Source: Pseudoglutamicibacter cumminsii (lineage in GTDB: Bacteria; Actinomycetota; Actinomycetes; Actinomycetales; Micrococcaceae). Taken from it: a stretch of 64,000 bases of DNA. Below the pieces are notes generated by a model. It saw only the letters and a list, made by a program, of their open reading frames with translations, was not told the DNA's origin and did no database searches. Positions within the stretch are counted from its first letter, which is position 1. Each line of letters begins with the position of its first letter. Position numbers and translations under genes: made by a program. Shown here piece after piece: positions 44,135 through 52,352 of the stretch. The stretch spans positions 62,001 through 126,000 of the forward strand of contig NZ_QFWG01000001.1 of assembly GCF_003143995.1 (NCBI RefSeq), in the 5' to 3' direction.

Positions 44135-46993
44135 TTAGTCCTTCTCCTCTTCGTTGAGGGTCACTAGCTGGATCGTCTGAGGCGCCTCGTTCGGGCGGAT
44201 CAACATGCCTCGGCCGGCAGGGAAGTGGCGCGGACGGATCCGGCCGATGATAGGCCCTTCGCCGCTGTCGCCATCCATGAGCAGAGTTACTGCGCCGGCT
44301 TCGCGCAGGGATGCGAAGAACGGCTCATACATGGTTCGCGATGCGCCGCGAACTCGACGCGTGAGTGCAACATGCAGGCCGATGTCTCCACTCATTGCGA
44401 GGAACGGCGTGAACGCATGCAACGGCGAGGCCGCACCTGCGGTGAGGACATCGTAGTCATCTACGAGCAACACGATGCGCGGACCTTCGAATCCAGCGCT
44501 TTGTTGCTTGAGCGGGTCCACCTGTACACGGGACTGGACTTCCTTCACCACCGCGGCCGTCAGCTGTTCTGCATGCATCGCTGATGCCGCATATCCTCCG
44601 AGGTATTCCTCCGGGATAACGTTCTGCAGGTCACGCCGCGGATCGAAGACAGCGAACACGAGCTCCTCGGAGCTGTACTGCTGCATGAGCTCGTGGGCGA
44701 GCACCCGTAGGAGGCTCGTCTTGCCGGCCTCTTCGTCTGCAAGCACTGCGAGATGCGGTTCGCGGCCAAAAAAGTCCAGGTACCGGATCGTCTGGTTGCG
44801 TTCCAGAACGCCGAACCGTGTGTGACCCGGGGCGGGCGCCGCCGGTAGCTCGTCCACATGGATGTGCGTCGGAAGCAAGCGGACAGTTCGTGGAGTCTGC
44901 CGAGGGTAGTGCATCTTGACGATCTCAACTGCCTCGTTGAACGCCTTGATGAGTCCGTCATCGCTCGGTTCATCGTCGATGCGTGGCAGAGCGACTTGGC
45001 CGATGCGGCCATCGATGTTGAAGCCGCGTCCCGGCCTATTCTTCGGCAGGTGAGCGGCGGTCTTGGAACCGTGCATTGAATCGCTCGGCTCCGTCAACCG
45101 CATCTCCAAGCGCGTTCCGAAGAAGGACTGTTGAGCCATCCGGACTTCATTCCAGCGGGTAGCTGTCGCGACGATGTGGATGCCGTAGCCGCTTCCGCGA
45201 GTCAGGAGTGAGTAGAGCGAGTCTTGAAGATCCTCGAACTCGTCGATCAATCCGCCCCAACCGTCCACGAAGAGCACCACATCGCACACATCGAGCTCGG
45301 GGTGCTCACCCGAGGCGAACATTTCACGCATCGTGGATACCGAATCGATGTGCAAGGACTCGAACAGAGCCTCTCGCTCGGTCAAGAGGTCGGTGACTTC
45401 CTCAAGGGTTCGCCGCAAGGATTCCCTGCGCGTACGCACCGCGACACCTGCGGTGTGGGGAAGCCCCTCGATCGCGAGCAAACCTGAACCACGAAGGTCC
45501 AGCCCATACATAGTGACTTCGCGAGGCGAGTTCTCCAGCGCGAGCGAGAGCGCCATCGTGCGCAGAAGCATGGACTTGCCGGTTGCCGGTCCACCCAAGA
45601 TAGCGATGTGGCCACCCGAGTGGGTCAGGTCAATTTCCCAACGGCCCTGCCACTGATGTGCGGGATCATCCAAGACACCGATCGGAACCATGATGCTGTG
45701 TGCCGCGTCGGCCTGTGGATGCGTTGGCTCTGTGAGTACCTCTTGTGGCATCGAGAGAGCCTGGTCCAGCGTGAGCTTGTCCAGCAGTGGCGGCAACCAG
45801 ATCGGGTCAGTCACGGCGGGGTAGCGGCTCATCATGTCCACGGATGCGCTGAGGACGGTCGGTCCTTCGGTATCATCGTCGGCGGTAACGGGTTTCGAGG
45901 CTTCGTCCTCGTCGTCGGCTTCGTCCTGCTGCCTGGTAGCTGTCATGAAGTTCTGCGCGTAGAACTGATCGATCAGAACTACAGGGGTAGAGGCTTCGTT
46001 AGCGTTGCTATCCTCAGCGGTTTCGATGGCGAGCGGGCCGGAGACGTAACCGGCTTTGAACTGTTCGTAGACGGTCGTATCGACCTTGAGGTATCCGTAA
46101 CCGGGCAGCGGTGGCAAGTGGAAAGCGTCGGTGGTTTCCAACACGGTGCGGGACTCCGCCTCGGAAAGCGTACGCAAACCGAGTCGGTAGGAAAGATACG
46201 TATCCAAGCCGCGAAGCTTCCCGGCTTCGAGGCGCTGCGAGCTCAGTAGCAAATGGACGCCGATCGAGCGGCCGATACGACCGATCGACATGAACAAGTC
46301 GATGAAGTCCGGCTGGGCGGTCAAAAGCTCACCAAACTCGTCAATTACGAGGAACAGGTGAGGCATGACTGGAAGGTCAGGATTACGACGCCGCGCACGC
46401 TGATAATCGGTGATGGAGGCGATGTTGCCTGCCGCTTTCAGCTGCTCCTGCCTCCGCAGGATCTCACCTTCGAGACTTGCGTAGATGCGGTCGACGAGCG
46501 AGACATCGTCTGCGAGGTTCGTGACGATTCCGGACACGTGCGGGATGCCCTTGAACGGGGCGAACGTAGCGCCACCTTTGTAGTCGACCAGAACCAGGTT
46601 GAGCTGTTCAGGGGAGTGAGTCAGGGCGAGGCCGAGGACCAACGTTCGCAGAAGCTCCGACTTACCGGAACCGGTCGCACCCACACACAGGCCGTGAGGA
46701 CCCATGCCGTGCTGTGCGGCCTCCTTGATGTCTAGCCGCACCGGCTTTCCCTGCTGATCCAAGCCGATCGGAACCGTTAGGAAGTCTGGTCCGAAGTTCG
46801 GTTCCCACGACCTTTGCAGGTGTTGTTCATCCAGCTCCTTGAGGCCGAGCAACTGCGTGAACTTCATGCCCGCTTGCTGCTCGGAATGCTCGAGCGAGTC
46901 ATGGGAAAGCCGCATCGGCGCCAACACGCGGGAGATCGCTTGGGCGAGCGCCACATCGGACTCATCCAAAATACCCGTGTGGCGTTGTGCCAC
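44135..46993 (-). CDS. eccC: Type VII secretion ATPase EccC, C-terminal part (frameshifted)
   Basis: 952 codons from the only in-frame start (GTG at 46993, no ribosome site), but homology continues upstream in this frame to about 47035, so this is really the rest of one EccC protein. It holds three FtsK/SpoIIIE-type ATPase domains: D1 with GATGSGKSELLR (about residue 105) and FLVIDEFGELL; D2 with GGPATGKSMLLR (about 468) and VLFVDGWGGLID; D3 with DEEAGKTSLLR (about 753) and IVLLVDDYDVL. EccC is the motor that recognises Esx substrates and drives export. The joined product would be about 1,374 residues, the normal size. Confidence 0.9.
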   Translation of the reverse strand: MAQRHTGILDESDVALAQAISRVLAPMRLSHDSLEHSEQQAGMKFTQLLGLKELDEQHLQRSWEPNFGPDFLTVPIGLDQQGKPVRLDIKEAAQHGMGPHGLCVGATGSGKSELLRTLVLGLALTHSPEQLNLVLVDYKGGATFAPFKGIPHVSGIVTNLADDVSLVDRIYASLEGEILRRQEQLKAAGNIASITDYQRARRRNPDLPVMPHLFLVIDEFGELLTAQPDFIDLFMSIGRIGRSIGVHLLLSSQRLEAGKLRGLDTYLSYRLGLRTLSEAESRTVLETTDAFHLPPLPGYGYLKVDTTVYEQFKAGYVSGPLAIETAEDSNANEASTPVVLIDQFYAQNFMTATRQQDEADDEDEASKPVTADDDTEGPTVLSASVDMMSRYPAVTDPIWLPPLLDKLTLDQALSMPQEVLTEPTHPQADAAHSIMVPIGVLDDPAHQWQGRWEIDLTHSGGHIAILGGPATGKSMLLRTMALSLALENSPREVTMYGLDLRGSGLLAIEGLPHTAGVAVRTRRESLRRTLEEVTDLLTEREALFESLHIDSVSTMREMFASGEHPELDVCDVVLFVDGWGGLIDEFEDLQDSLYSLLTRGSGYGIHIVATATRWNEVRMAQQSFFGTRLEMRLTEPSDSMHGSKTAAHLPKNRPGRGFNIDGRIGQVALPRIDDEPSDDGLIKAFNEAVEIVKMHYPRQTPRTVRLLPTHIHVDELPAAPAPGHTRFGVLERNQTIRYLDFFGREPHLAVLADEEAGKTSLLRVLAHELMQQYSSEELVFAVFDPRRDLQNVIPEEYLGGYAASAMHAEQLTAAVVKEVQSRVQVDPLKQQSAGFEGPRIVLLVDDYDVLTAGAASPLHAFTPFLAMSGDIGLHVALTRRVRGASRTMYEPFFASLREAGAVTLLMDGDSGEGPIIGRIRPRHFPAGRGMLIRPNEAPQTIQLVTLNEEEKD

Positions 46994-48258
46994 GGAACCG
47001 TCAGTGTCCAGGCGCTGGACCTCAACCTCGGCTGCGGGGACGCTGCGCCACCGTCAGCGAGGCCGGCCTGATTCTTTCGGTCCTTGTTCTTGTTGTGTGT
47101 TGTGTTTCTGTTTTGCACGAGTCGAGCGGAGACATCCCCGGGTTCCTCGAGCTGATTCCGCAGCGCGTGGATGACGGTGATGCCCATCATCTCGAGGTCG
47201 GTTGCCGCACCGGCGCTGAAGTTCTCTACGGGGCCACTGTGCCTAAGGTCGATCACGAGCAGGCGCGGCTGGTTGAGATTGACCACTGTGTGGTTAGCAG
47301 GGGTGCGCCGCAGTTCAGCCGTGGTCTGATATCGGCGCTGAATGTTGCTGCGCAGAAGAGATGAGAGCTCCGACATCGTTTCGCTGATGCGGGGGACTGG
47401 CCCAAACGCCGTCGGTTGCTCTTGATCGAGGATATGGGGGAGTCTACGCACCCATTCCCAGTTCTCTCGTGCCGCCGGTGGAACGAGGAATGCGAGTTGG
47501 AGGTCCTCAGGTGAATGAAGTGACACAGCTTGCAATACGAGATTTCGGATCGCCTGGTCACAAAACTCGGTGTCTCCGATGACCGAAACCGTGTGGTCCG
47601 CACCTAGATGCACACGCAAAGGCATATCGGGGGTGGTCGCGAACCGGTCCTGAAGGACCTCAAGTTGCTGCTCGAGGTGCGGATCCGTGCTTTCGATCGA
47701 TTGATCCTCGCCCTCAAGACGGAACTCAACACCGGTCGCATCGCCGATGCCGCATCGGACGTTGAGGTAGTCGCTGTGCTGGCGGCGCCGTTCCCACAGC
47801 CGGGACGGGGTGGAGATCATCTCAACGAGAGCGCTCGTGCGGGGATCCGTGACCTGCGCGCGTGAGCGTCGCTTGCTTTCTTCCGTCCGCAGTTCGTGGT
47901 GGCGTTCCTCGAGGTATTCGAGGTAGTTGTCTCGCAGTTGTTTGCGGCGCCGGGTCTGCTTACCGTTCTGGGAGGTCATCATGACAATTGCGCCGATGAC
48001 CGTCACGATCATCATCAACGCACCAACGGCCGCGAACGGCGAGCCCCTGAACAGCATCATGACGGTCATCGAACCGGCCATACCCAGTAGGGGAATGAGA
48101 CCCATGAAGCCCATAGCGCCGGACCCGCCTTCCTCGATCAAGGGAGGTCGTCGGATGGTCGCCAATTCGGGGTCGGCAGCGGGCGGCTCGGAACGAGCCG
48201 GACGGTGAAAGAGGCCGTTCGATTCGAGGGCGGTCAGTGATCGGCTGTCTAGAGTCAT
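46864..48258 (-). CDS. eccC: Type VII secretion ATPase EccC, N-terminal part (frameshifted)
   Basis: 464 codons as read, but only the first 407 or so are EccC-like; the rest (after AASPQP) is out-of-frame translation. Two membrane helices near residues 50-95 are followed by the DUF domain that links the membrane anchor to the first ATPase (RRKQLRDNYLEYLEERHHELR, LVIDLRHSG). The frame breaks at four C (47036-47039 on the plus strand as GGGG); one additional C would restore A-S-P-A-A-E-V-E-V-Q and join the downstream ATPase ORF. The start overlaps the MinD-like gene by 4 bp. Confidence 0.88.
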   Translation of the reverse strand: MTLDSRSLTALESNGLFHRPARSEPPAADPELATIRRPPLIEEGGSGAMGFMGLIPLLGMAGSMTVMMLFRGSPFAAVGALMMIVTVIGAIVMMTSQNGKQTRRRKQLRDNYLEYLEERHHELRTEESKRRSRAQVTDPRTSALVEMISTPSRLWERRRQHSDYLNVRCGIGDATGVEFRLEGEDQSIESTDPHLEQQLEVLQDRFATTPDMPLRVHLGADHTVSVIGDTEFCDQAIRNLVLQAVSLHSPEDLQLAFLVPPAARENWEWVRRLPHILDQEQPTAFGPVPRISETMSELSSLLRSNIQRRYQTTAELRRTPANHTVVNLNQPRLLVIDLRHSGPVENFSAGAATDLEMMGITVIHALRNQLEEPGDVSARLVQNRNTTHNKNKDRKNQAGLADGGAASPQPRLRSSAWTLTVPWHNATRVFWMSPMWRSPKRSPACWRRCGFPMTRSSIPSSKRA

Positions 48259-49262
48259 GATGCAGCTTTCGCGACGGCGAGCACGGTTGCGCCGAGCTGT
48301 GCCGTTTGGAGTCGTAACCTTTCTGAGAGCAGGTCCATGTTGAGCCGCCCGCCGGTTGCGACGTGGGCGTCGAAGCTCAGCTCAGGCAAGTAGTGTTTAC
48401 GGCTCGCCGGCAGATAGGTGCGCAGGTTCGTCTGGCGGACGGCTTGCTTGGTTGCACGGATCTGTTTCGGTGATGCATGGATGCTGTCCACGAGGATCGG
48501 AATGATTCCGATGTGCGGGAAGCGTTCGTGAATGTACTTACAGAACGCTTCGCTGACGTCGATCGCGGCCGGATACATCGGAATCGGAACAATAAGCGCG
48601 TGAAGGCCTGGATAGAAGGCATTGATGACCTGTTCGGTCATCGGCAAGTCAAGTAGTGCGACAGACGCTTTTTCTGAGAGGAACTGGAAGCTGTTGTGCA
48701 ACAGCGCTTTGTCATCCAGGTGCTCTTCGCTTTCACCCCAGGGGATGTAGCGCAGATAACGGTTGATTTCATCAGAGAACGTTCGGTAGTTCTGATTGAC
48801 GGCCGTATTCTTCTGATTCATGAGCTCAGAGAGTAAAGCGAGGCCTCGCTCATCGCTTACCTTGCGCGGGTTGCGCGGGCCTAAGCGACGGAGCGTTGCG
48901 CCGTCACGGTTCAGTACATCCACGGCGAGGATCGACTCTTTTCGACCGTTCGCTAGCTGGTGCCCCAAGAGCGCTACAGTTGAGCTTGCGCCGGCACCAC
49001 CCAGCGGGCTTGTGATGCCGATTCGGCGCCCCGTAATGACAGAGGTCTGGCACCCCTTCAAGGCGCGCTGATACGCCTCGGGGAAAGGGTCTGACAGCAA
49101 CAGGTGAACAATGCCACGAGTGGCGCGAACCCACCACGAATCGCCTCGAGTTGTTGATGTGTATTTCGGGGTCGAGGATTTCTTCTCCGGGCGCGCCGGT
49201 TGCTTCTTCTTTAGAGGATGCGTCGGCATCTTGGTCTTGGAAAACATATTCAGGAAGTCCAC
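48255..49262 (-). CDS. MinD/ParA-like ATPase of the ESX locus
   Basis: 335 residues, apparently GTG start (an ATG five codons later is possible; neither has a well-spaced ribosome site). The basic N-terminal 45 residues are probably disordered. The P-loop-like ITSPLGGAGASSTVALL is a deviant Walker A of the MinD/ParA type, but lacks the signature KGGxGK lysines, so ATP hydrolysis may be impaired. VALLDLPMTE sits where Walker B is expected. Similar MinD-like proteins (EspI class) accompany ESX systems and may regulate secretion energetics. It lies between eccD and eccC in one operon. Confidence 0.72.
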   Translation of the reverse strand: MDFLNMFSKTKMPTHPLKKKQPARPEKKSSTPKYTSTTRGDSWWVRATRGIVHLLLSDPFPEAYQRALKGCQTSVITGRRIGITSPLGGAGASSTVALLGHQLANGRKESILAVDVLNRDGATLRRLGPRNPRKVSDERGLALLSELMNQKNTAVNQNYRTFSDEINRYLRYIPWGESEEHLDDKALLHNSFQFLSEKASVALLDLPMTEQVINAFYPGLHALIVPIPMYPAAIDVSEAFCKYIHERFPHIGIIPILVDSIHASPKQIRATKQAVRQTNLRTYLPASRKHYLPELSFDAHVATGGRLNMDLLSERLRLQTAQLGATVLAVAKAAS

Positions 49263-49277
49263 CCTTCCGGCCGGTGT

Positions 49278-50597
49278 TTACCCCTGGAACGTCTCGATCA
49301 GGCGCGCGTAGAGGCCGAACGCACCCACCAGAACAGGGAAAATAGACAGTGTGAGCAAGGTTTCGATGCGGCGAGCACCCAGACGTAGACCCGCCGAGAC
49401 ATGCGCCGGGATTCGCCACAACGGTTGCGTCAAAATGAGGACCAACAAAAGCCCAAGTGCACCAGGCATAATCCATTCAGGCATCGATACGAACGGCAAC
49501 CCGGCCCAGAAGACCCCGCCGATCACCGCGGCACCCAGCATGCACGTCTTCTCTGAAACCAGCGGCATGTGACGCGACCGCAAAGTCACCAACGCCATCG
49601 TGATCAAGACCAGCGACGTGATCCACGGGTTATGTCCGGTGGGTCCGAGCAAGAACACGGCGGTGAGCATCGTGAAGCAAATGAGCCACATCATGACCGC
49701 CATACCGGCGTGAGCGCGCATGACACGCGAAGCAACCGAGCTGCGGTACGGACGTTGACCGTCGGCGAGGTCATCGTCAACGCGGCTGAGTCCCGAGAGG
49801 ATCAAAGCGATACGCGGGATCAAACCAACCAGAACGCCGCTGAGGGTAAGCATCCACAAGCCGAGGTGCTGAAAGCTCAAATCCAGAGTGAAACCGAGGT
49901 ACCACAGGCCCGCTGTCGTGACTGATGCTAAGCCGATCAGTAACGCGGTTTTCCAGGCTCTGTGGTTGAGTGCGAGCGCCAGTAAGGTTGCTGCGATCCA
50001 TGCATTCGCGATCATCCACCCGGTGAACAGGGCAGGCCCCGCTAAGAAAAGGGCGAGGGCTAGAAGCGTTGCGGATATGGCGGTGAGCTCAATGTCGGTA
50101 GCCCACCAACGATGGTCGATGACCGCCATCGCTACGAGAGGCAAGGCCGCTGCGGCTAGGGCCCAATTAAGGAATGAGTCACTGTTTGGTGCCGGTAAGA
50201 GATGCAACGCGAGAGGAACTGCCAGAAGCAGGACCAGCACCGTGCTGAGCAAGCGGCCTTTGGTAAATCGGACGGTGCTTGCCTGATCGGCTGTGAGTTC
50301 CGCGCTTGTGTCCGCGAGGTCGTAGACGACGGGGGAGCGGACGATCTCGTCGCGGCGGTCCAATCTGATGAGGGAGCCATCGGTGATCTGCGCGTCTGCC
50401 AGCGTTTCATGGAGCGCAAGGCTTCCTCCGCCAACTGGCGTCAATGTGAGCTCTTGCGGCGCGGCTTTGATGCCGGTGTGGGTGTGTTTGAGAATCTGCG
50501 GAATGAGTTCCCCGACGCTGACACCCGAGGGCAGTAGCATTTCGACGTTGCGGTCTGCTGCCAAGACCGTGATTCTGCGGTATCCGGTGTTCACCAT
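49278..50597 (-). CDS. eccD: Type VII secretion membrane protein EccD
   Basis: 439 residues. The N-terminal 80 residues form a ubiquitin-like YukD-type domain (RRITVLAADRNVEMLLPSG ... GSLIRLDRRDE), followed by about 11 membrane helices beginning near residue 115. This is the EccD architecture; EccD forms the large membrane vestibule of the ESX channel. It overlaps the upstream small membrane gene by 7 bp and is followed 15 bp later by the MinD-like gene. Confidence 0.88.
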   Translation of the reverse strand: MVNTGYRRITVLAADRNVEMLLPSGVSVGELIPQILKHTHTGIKAAPQELTLTPVGGGSLALHETLADAQITDGSLIRLDRRDEIVRSPVVYDLADTSAELTADQASTVRFTKGRLLSTVLVLLLAVPLALHLLPAPNSDSFLNWALAAAALPLVAMAVIDHRWWATDIELTAISATLLALALFLAGPALFTGWMIANAWIAATLLALALNHRAWKTALLIGLASVTTAGLWYLGFTLDLSFQHLGLWMLTLSGVLVGLIPRIALILSGLSRVDDDLADGQRPYRSSVASRVMRAHAGMAVMMWLICFTMLTAVFLLGPTGHNPWITSLVLITMALVTLRSRHMPLVSEKTCMLGAAVIGGVFWAGLPFVSMPEWIMPGALGLLLVLILTQPLWRIPAHVSAGLRLGARRIETLLTLSIFPVLVGAFGLYARLIETFQG

Positions 50598-50878
50598 GGA
50601 GCAACCTCATCGACGGTGCGCTGGATAGCAATCGGTTCGTTGGCGGGTGTCATAGCGCGGTTCATGCGCTCTCTTTCTTTTTTGAACAGGCTTGAGATGA
50701 AAGAGAAGCCGACGCAACCGGCACAAATGAGAGCGGCGATAATCAGGCCAATCACGACGTGTTTGATGCCGGTCATGAAGGTTCGGCGGCGACGGTCATT
50801 GCCGTAAAGAAGCGCGAGGCTGAGTCGCTGCCGACGAACAGCTACTGATTCGAGGATCTGCTCGTCACGGTTTTGCAT
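50591..50878 (-). CDS. Small one-helix membrane protein of the ESX locus
   Basis: 95 residues from the ATG at 50878, which has GGAGG five bases upstream. A basic N-terminus (RRQRLSLALLYGNDRRRRTF) precedes one membrane helix (about residues 38-62) and a polar C-terminus, giving a short bitopic protein. It heads the leftward eccD-eccC operon. It is too small to be EccB or EccE, although it could supply a comparable transmembrane anchor. No family recognised. Confidence 0.72.
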   Translation of the reverse strand: MQNRDEQILESVAVRRQRLSLALLYGNDRRRRTFMTGIKHVVIGLIIAALICAGCVGFSFISSLFKKERERMNRAMTPANEPIAIQRTVDEVAPW

Positions 50879-51224
50879 GGGCCTCCTCAGCGCATTCACA
50901 GGAGCGGAAAGTGATAGCGGCCCGATTATGCGTGACCTACGTTACAAGCGGGTTAATGAGCCCGAAAGAGTCAATGACGTAAGGTTCCGCGAATGTTTAT
51001 CAAATGTGAGATACGAAACAGTAACTATTTCGTTCGGCCCGGAATCACGGTTCTAAAACGGGTTAACTCAACTTCAACAGATTAAAGAATGGGAATTCTT
51101 GGGGGTTCAATCTCAGAGTTCACGGGAGTAGCGTGACGAGCGTTGGTCTGGGGCTTGGTGTGCGTAACAAGCCGGGGTCCCCGGGCTAATGCATCAATTG
51201 AAAAGCTTTTGAAGGGACATACCA
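50879..51224. other. Divergent promoter region of the two ESX operons
   Basis: About 346 bases, AT-richer than the surroundings, between the leftward secretion-machine operon and the rightward substrate operon. It must contain both promoters. GTTACAAGCGGGTTAAT and AACGGGTTAACT-type stretches recur, and an imperfect hairpin (AGCCGGGG/CCCGGGCT) lies at 51171-51188. No ORF seems real. Confidence 0.45.
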
Positions 51225-51560
51225 ATGAAGTTCGATATGGGATCGCAGACCCTCGCAACTCTGAACCAGAAGACCTCCGGATCCAACGATGACCTGGGTG
51301 GCCTCGTTCGCCAGCTCGTTGATGCTGTTGCTCCACTCGAGGGCAAGTTCAACGGTCAGGGTCGCGTAAAGTTCGACCAGTTCAAGGCTCGCACCGACGA
51401 GATCGCTGCTGACTTGAACTCCTCCCTGTCTAGGATTGCTCAGGGTCAGTCTGAGATGAACGTAGCTACTCAGACTGGCGACCAGGAGACTGCAGACAAC
51501 TCGACCCGCAACGAGTCCTCTGCAAACTTTGACGGCGCTCGTTTCTCGTCGTCCCGCTAA
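51225..51560 (+). CDS. Esx-like small secreted protein (atypical WXG100)
   Basis: 111 residues, AAGGGA eight bases before the ATG. Predicted as two amphipathic helices around a central turn: the position of the WXG turn reads FNGQG (residues 43-47), so Trp is replaced by Phe. The last 30 residues are polar (Asn/Ser/Thr/Gln) and end FSSSR without a clear YxxxD/E. Codon use is strongly biased toward optimal codons, suggesting abundant expression. Likely a secreted Esx partner of the next protein. Confidence 0.7.
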   Translation: MKFDMGSQTLATLNQKTSGSNDDLGGLVRQLVDAVAPLEGKFNGQGRVKFDQFKARTDEIAADLNSSLSRIAQGQSEMNVATQTGDQETADNSTRNESSANFDGARFSSSR

Positions 51561-51669
51561 GTCTTCAGCGCCATATTCTTTGATCAGCAGCATATTCATT
51601 GCTGATTCTTATTTGATTCTTATTTTACGCACAAGTAAGTTTTTTCAACTTAGTCTTTTAGGAGCAATC

Positions 51670-51975
51670 ATGTCTTTGGATCGTATTTCGTTTGACACCG
51701 GTGTTTCTGGTCAGGTTCAGGGTGACATTCAGGGCATCATTTCCCGCCTTGAGAGCCTGATCGGTGAGCGTGACGCTCAGGTTGCTGAAGCTATGGCCGA
51801 CTTCCAGATGGACGGCGTGGACGCTGAATACCAGCACGTTGAGAAGCGTTGGCACAACGCTTCCAACGAGGTCCGCAGCATCATCAACTTGGTTCGCCAG
51901 ACCCTTTCGAACAACGACGAGACTGCAGTCAGCACGCAGTCCCGCGCACGCAACGCAGTCGCAAACATCGGCTAA
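51670..51975 (+). CDS. ESAT-6-like protein (pore-forming ESAT-6 family)
   Basis: 101 residues from the ATG at 51670 with TAGGAG upstream; the frame is open back to 51529 but that part is leader. It is all helical, with the central turn reading VEKRWHNASNEV, a WXG100-like Trp followed by H-N rather than x-G. It resembles the small actinobacterial ESAT-6-type family that precedes DUF6507 genes, as here. Probable secreted partner of the 51225 product. Codon use is strongly optimised. Confidence 0.75.
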   Translation: MSLDRISFDTGVSGQVQGDIQGIISRLESLIGERDAQVAEAMADFQMDGVDAEYQHVEKRWHNASNEVRSIINLVRQTLSNNDETAVSTQSRARNAVANIG

Positions 51976-52022
51976 CAGAGGCCCGGAAGGGCCCGAACAT
52001 TCTGTTCCGGAAGGTTGTGACT

Positions 52023-52352
52023 ATGTTCTATTCCATTCATCATGCAGACGCCACGGGGACCGTTTCTGCGACGAACGGCGCAGCTGAAGAGCTAACGGCT
52101 GCAATGATCGAACTCTCGAATGCGTTCGTGTCGGCGGGTGGTGCTCTGCCGCATTCGCCAGTCGTGACGAATGCTCTGGCGGCTGTTTTTAGGGGAGCAC
52201 TCGAGCCTGCCTCGGATTCGGTCATCAACCGGGTCAACACAGCAACCAGCAGCACGAGCATCGCGCTCAGCGCGTACTTGCAGGGCGACCAGCAGATGGA
52301 CGCCAATGTGTGTGTGGCTCCAACCAAACCCGATATGCCGGGGGTGAGCTGA
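52023..52352 (+). CDS. DUF6507-like ESX-associated protein
   Basis: 109 residues. Alanine-rich helical protein; the segment ATSSTSIALSAYLQGDQQMDANV matches the end of DUF6507 proteins as I remember them (AYxxGDxxMAxNA). GGAAGG lies ten bases before the ATG. It is placed between the ESAT-6-like gene and the putative effector, and its TGA at 52350-52352 abuts the GTG of the next gene, so the two are translationally coupled. It may be an adaptor that pairs with the effector N-terminus. Confidence 0.6.
   Translation: MFYSIHHADATGTVSATNGAAEELTAAMIELSNAFVSAGGALPHSPVVTNALAAVFRGALEPASDSVINRVNTATSSTSIALSAYLQGDQQMDANVCVAPTKPDMPGVS

Noticed and set aside
46864-47035. C-terminal part of the 46864-48258 ORF as a real protein end
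   Set aside because: The residues after the C-run are out-of-frame translation of the EccC ATPase gene; homology continues in the other frame.
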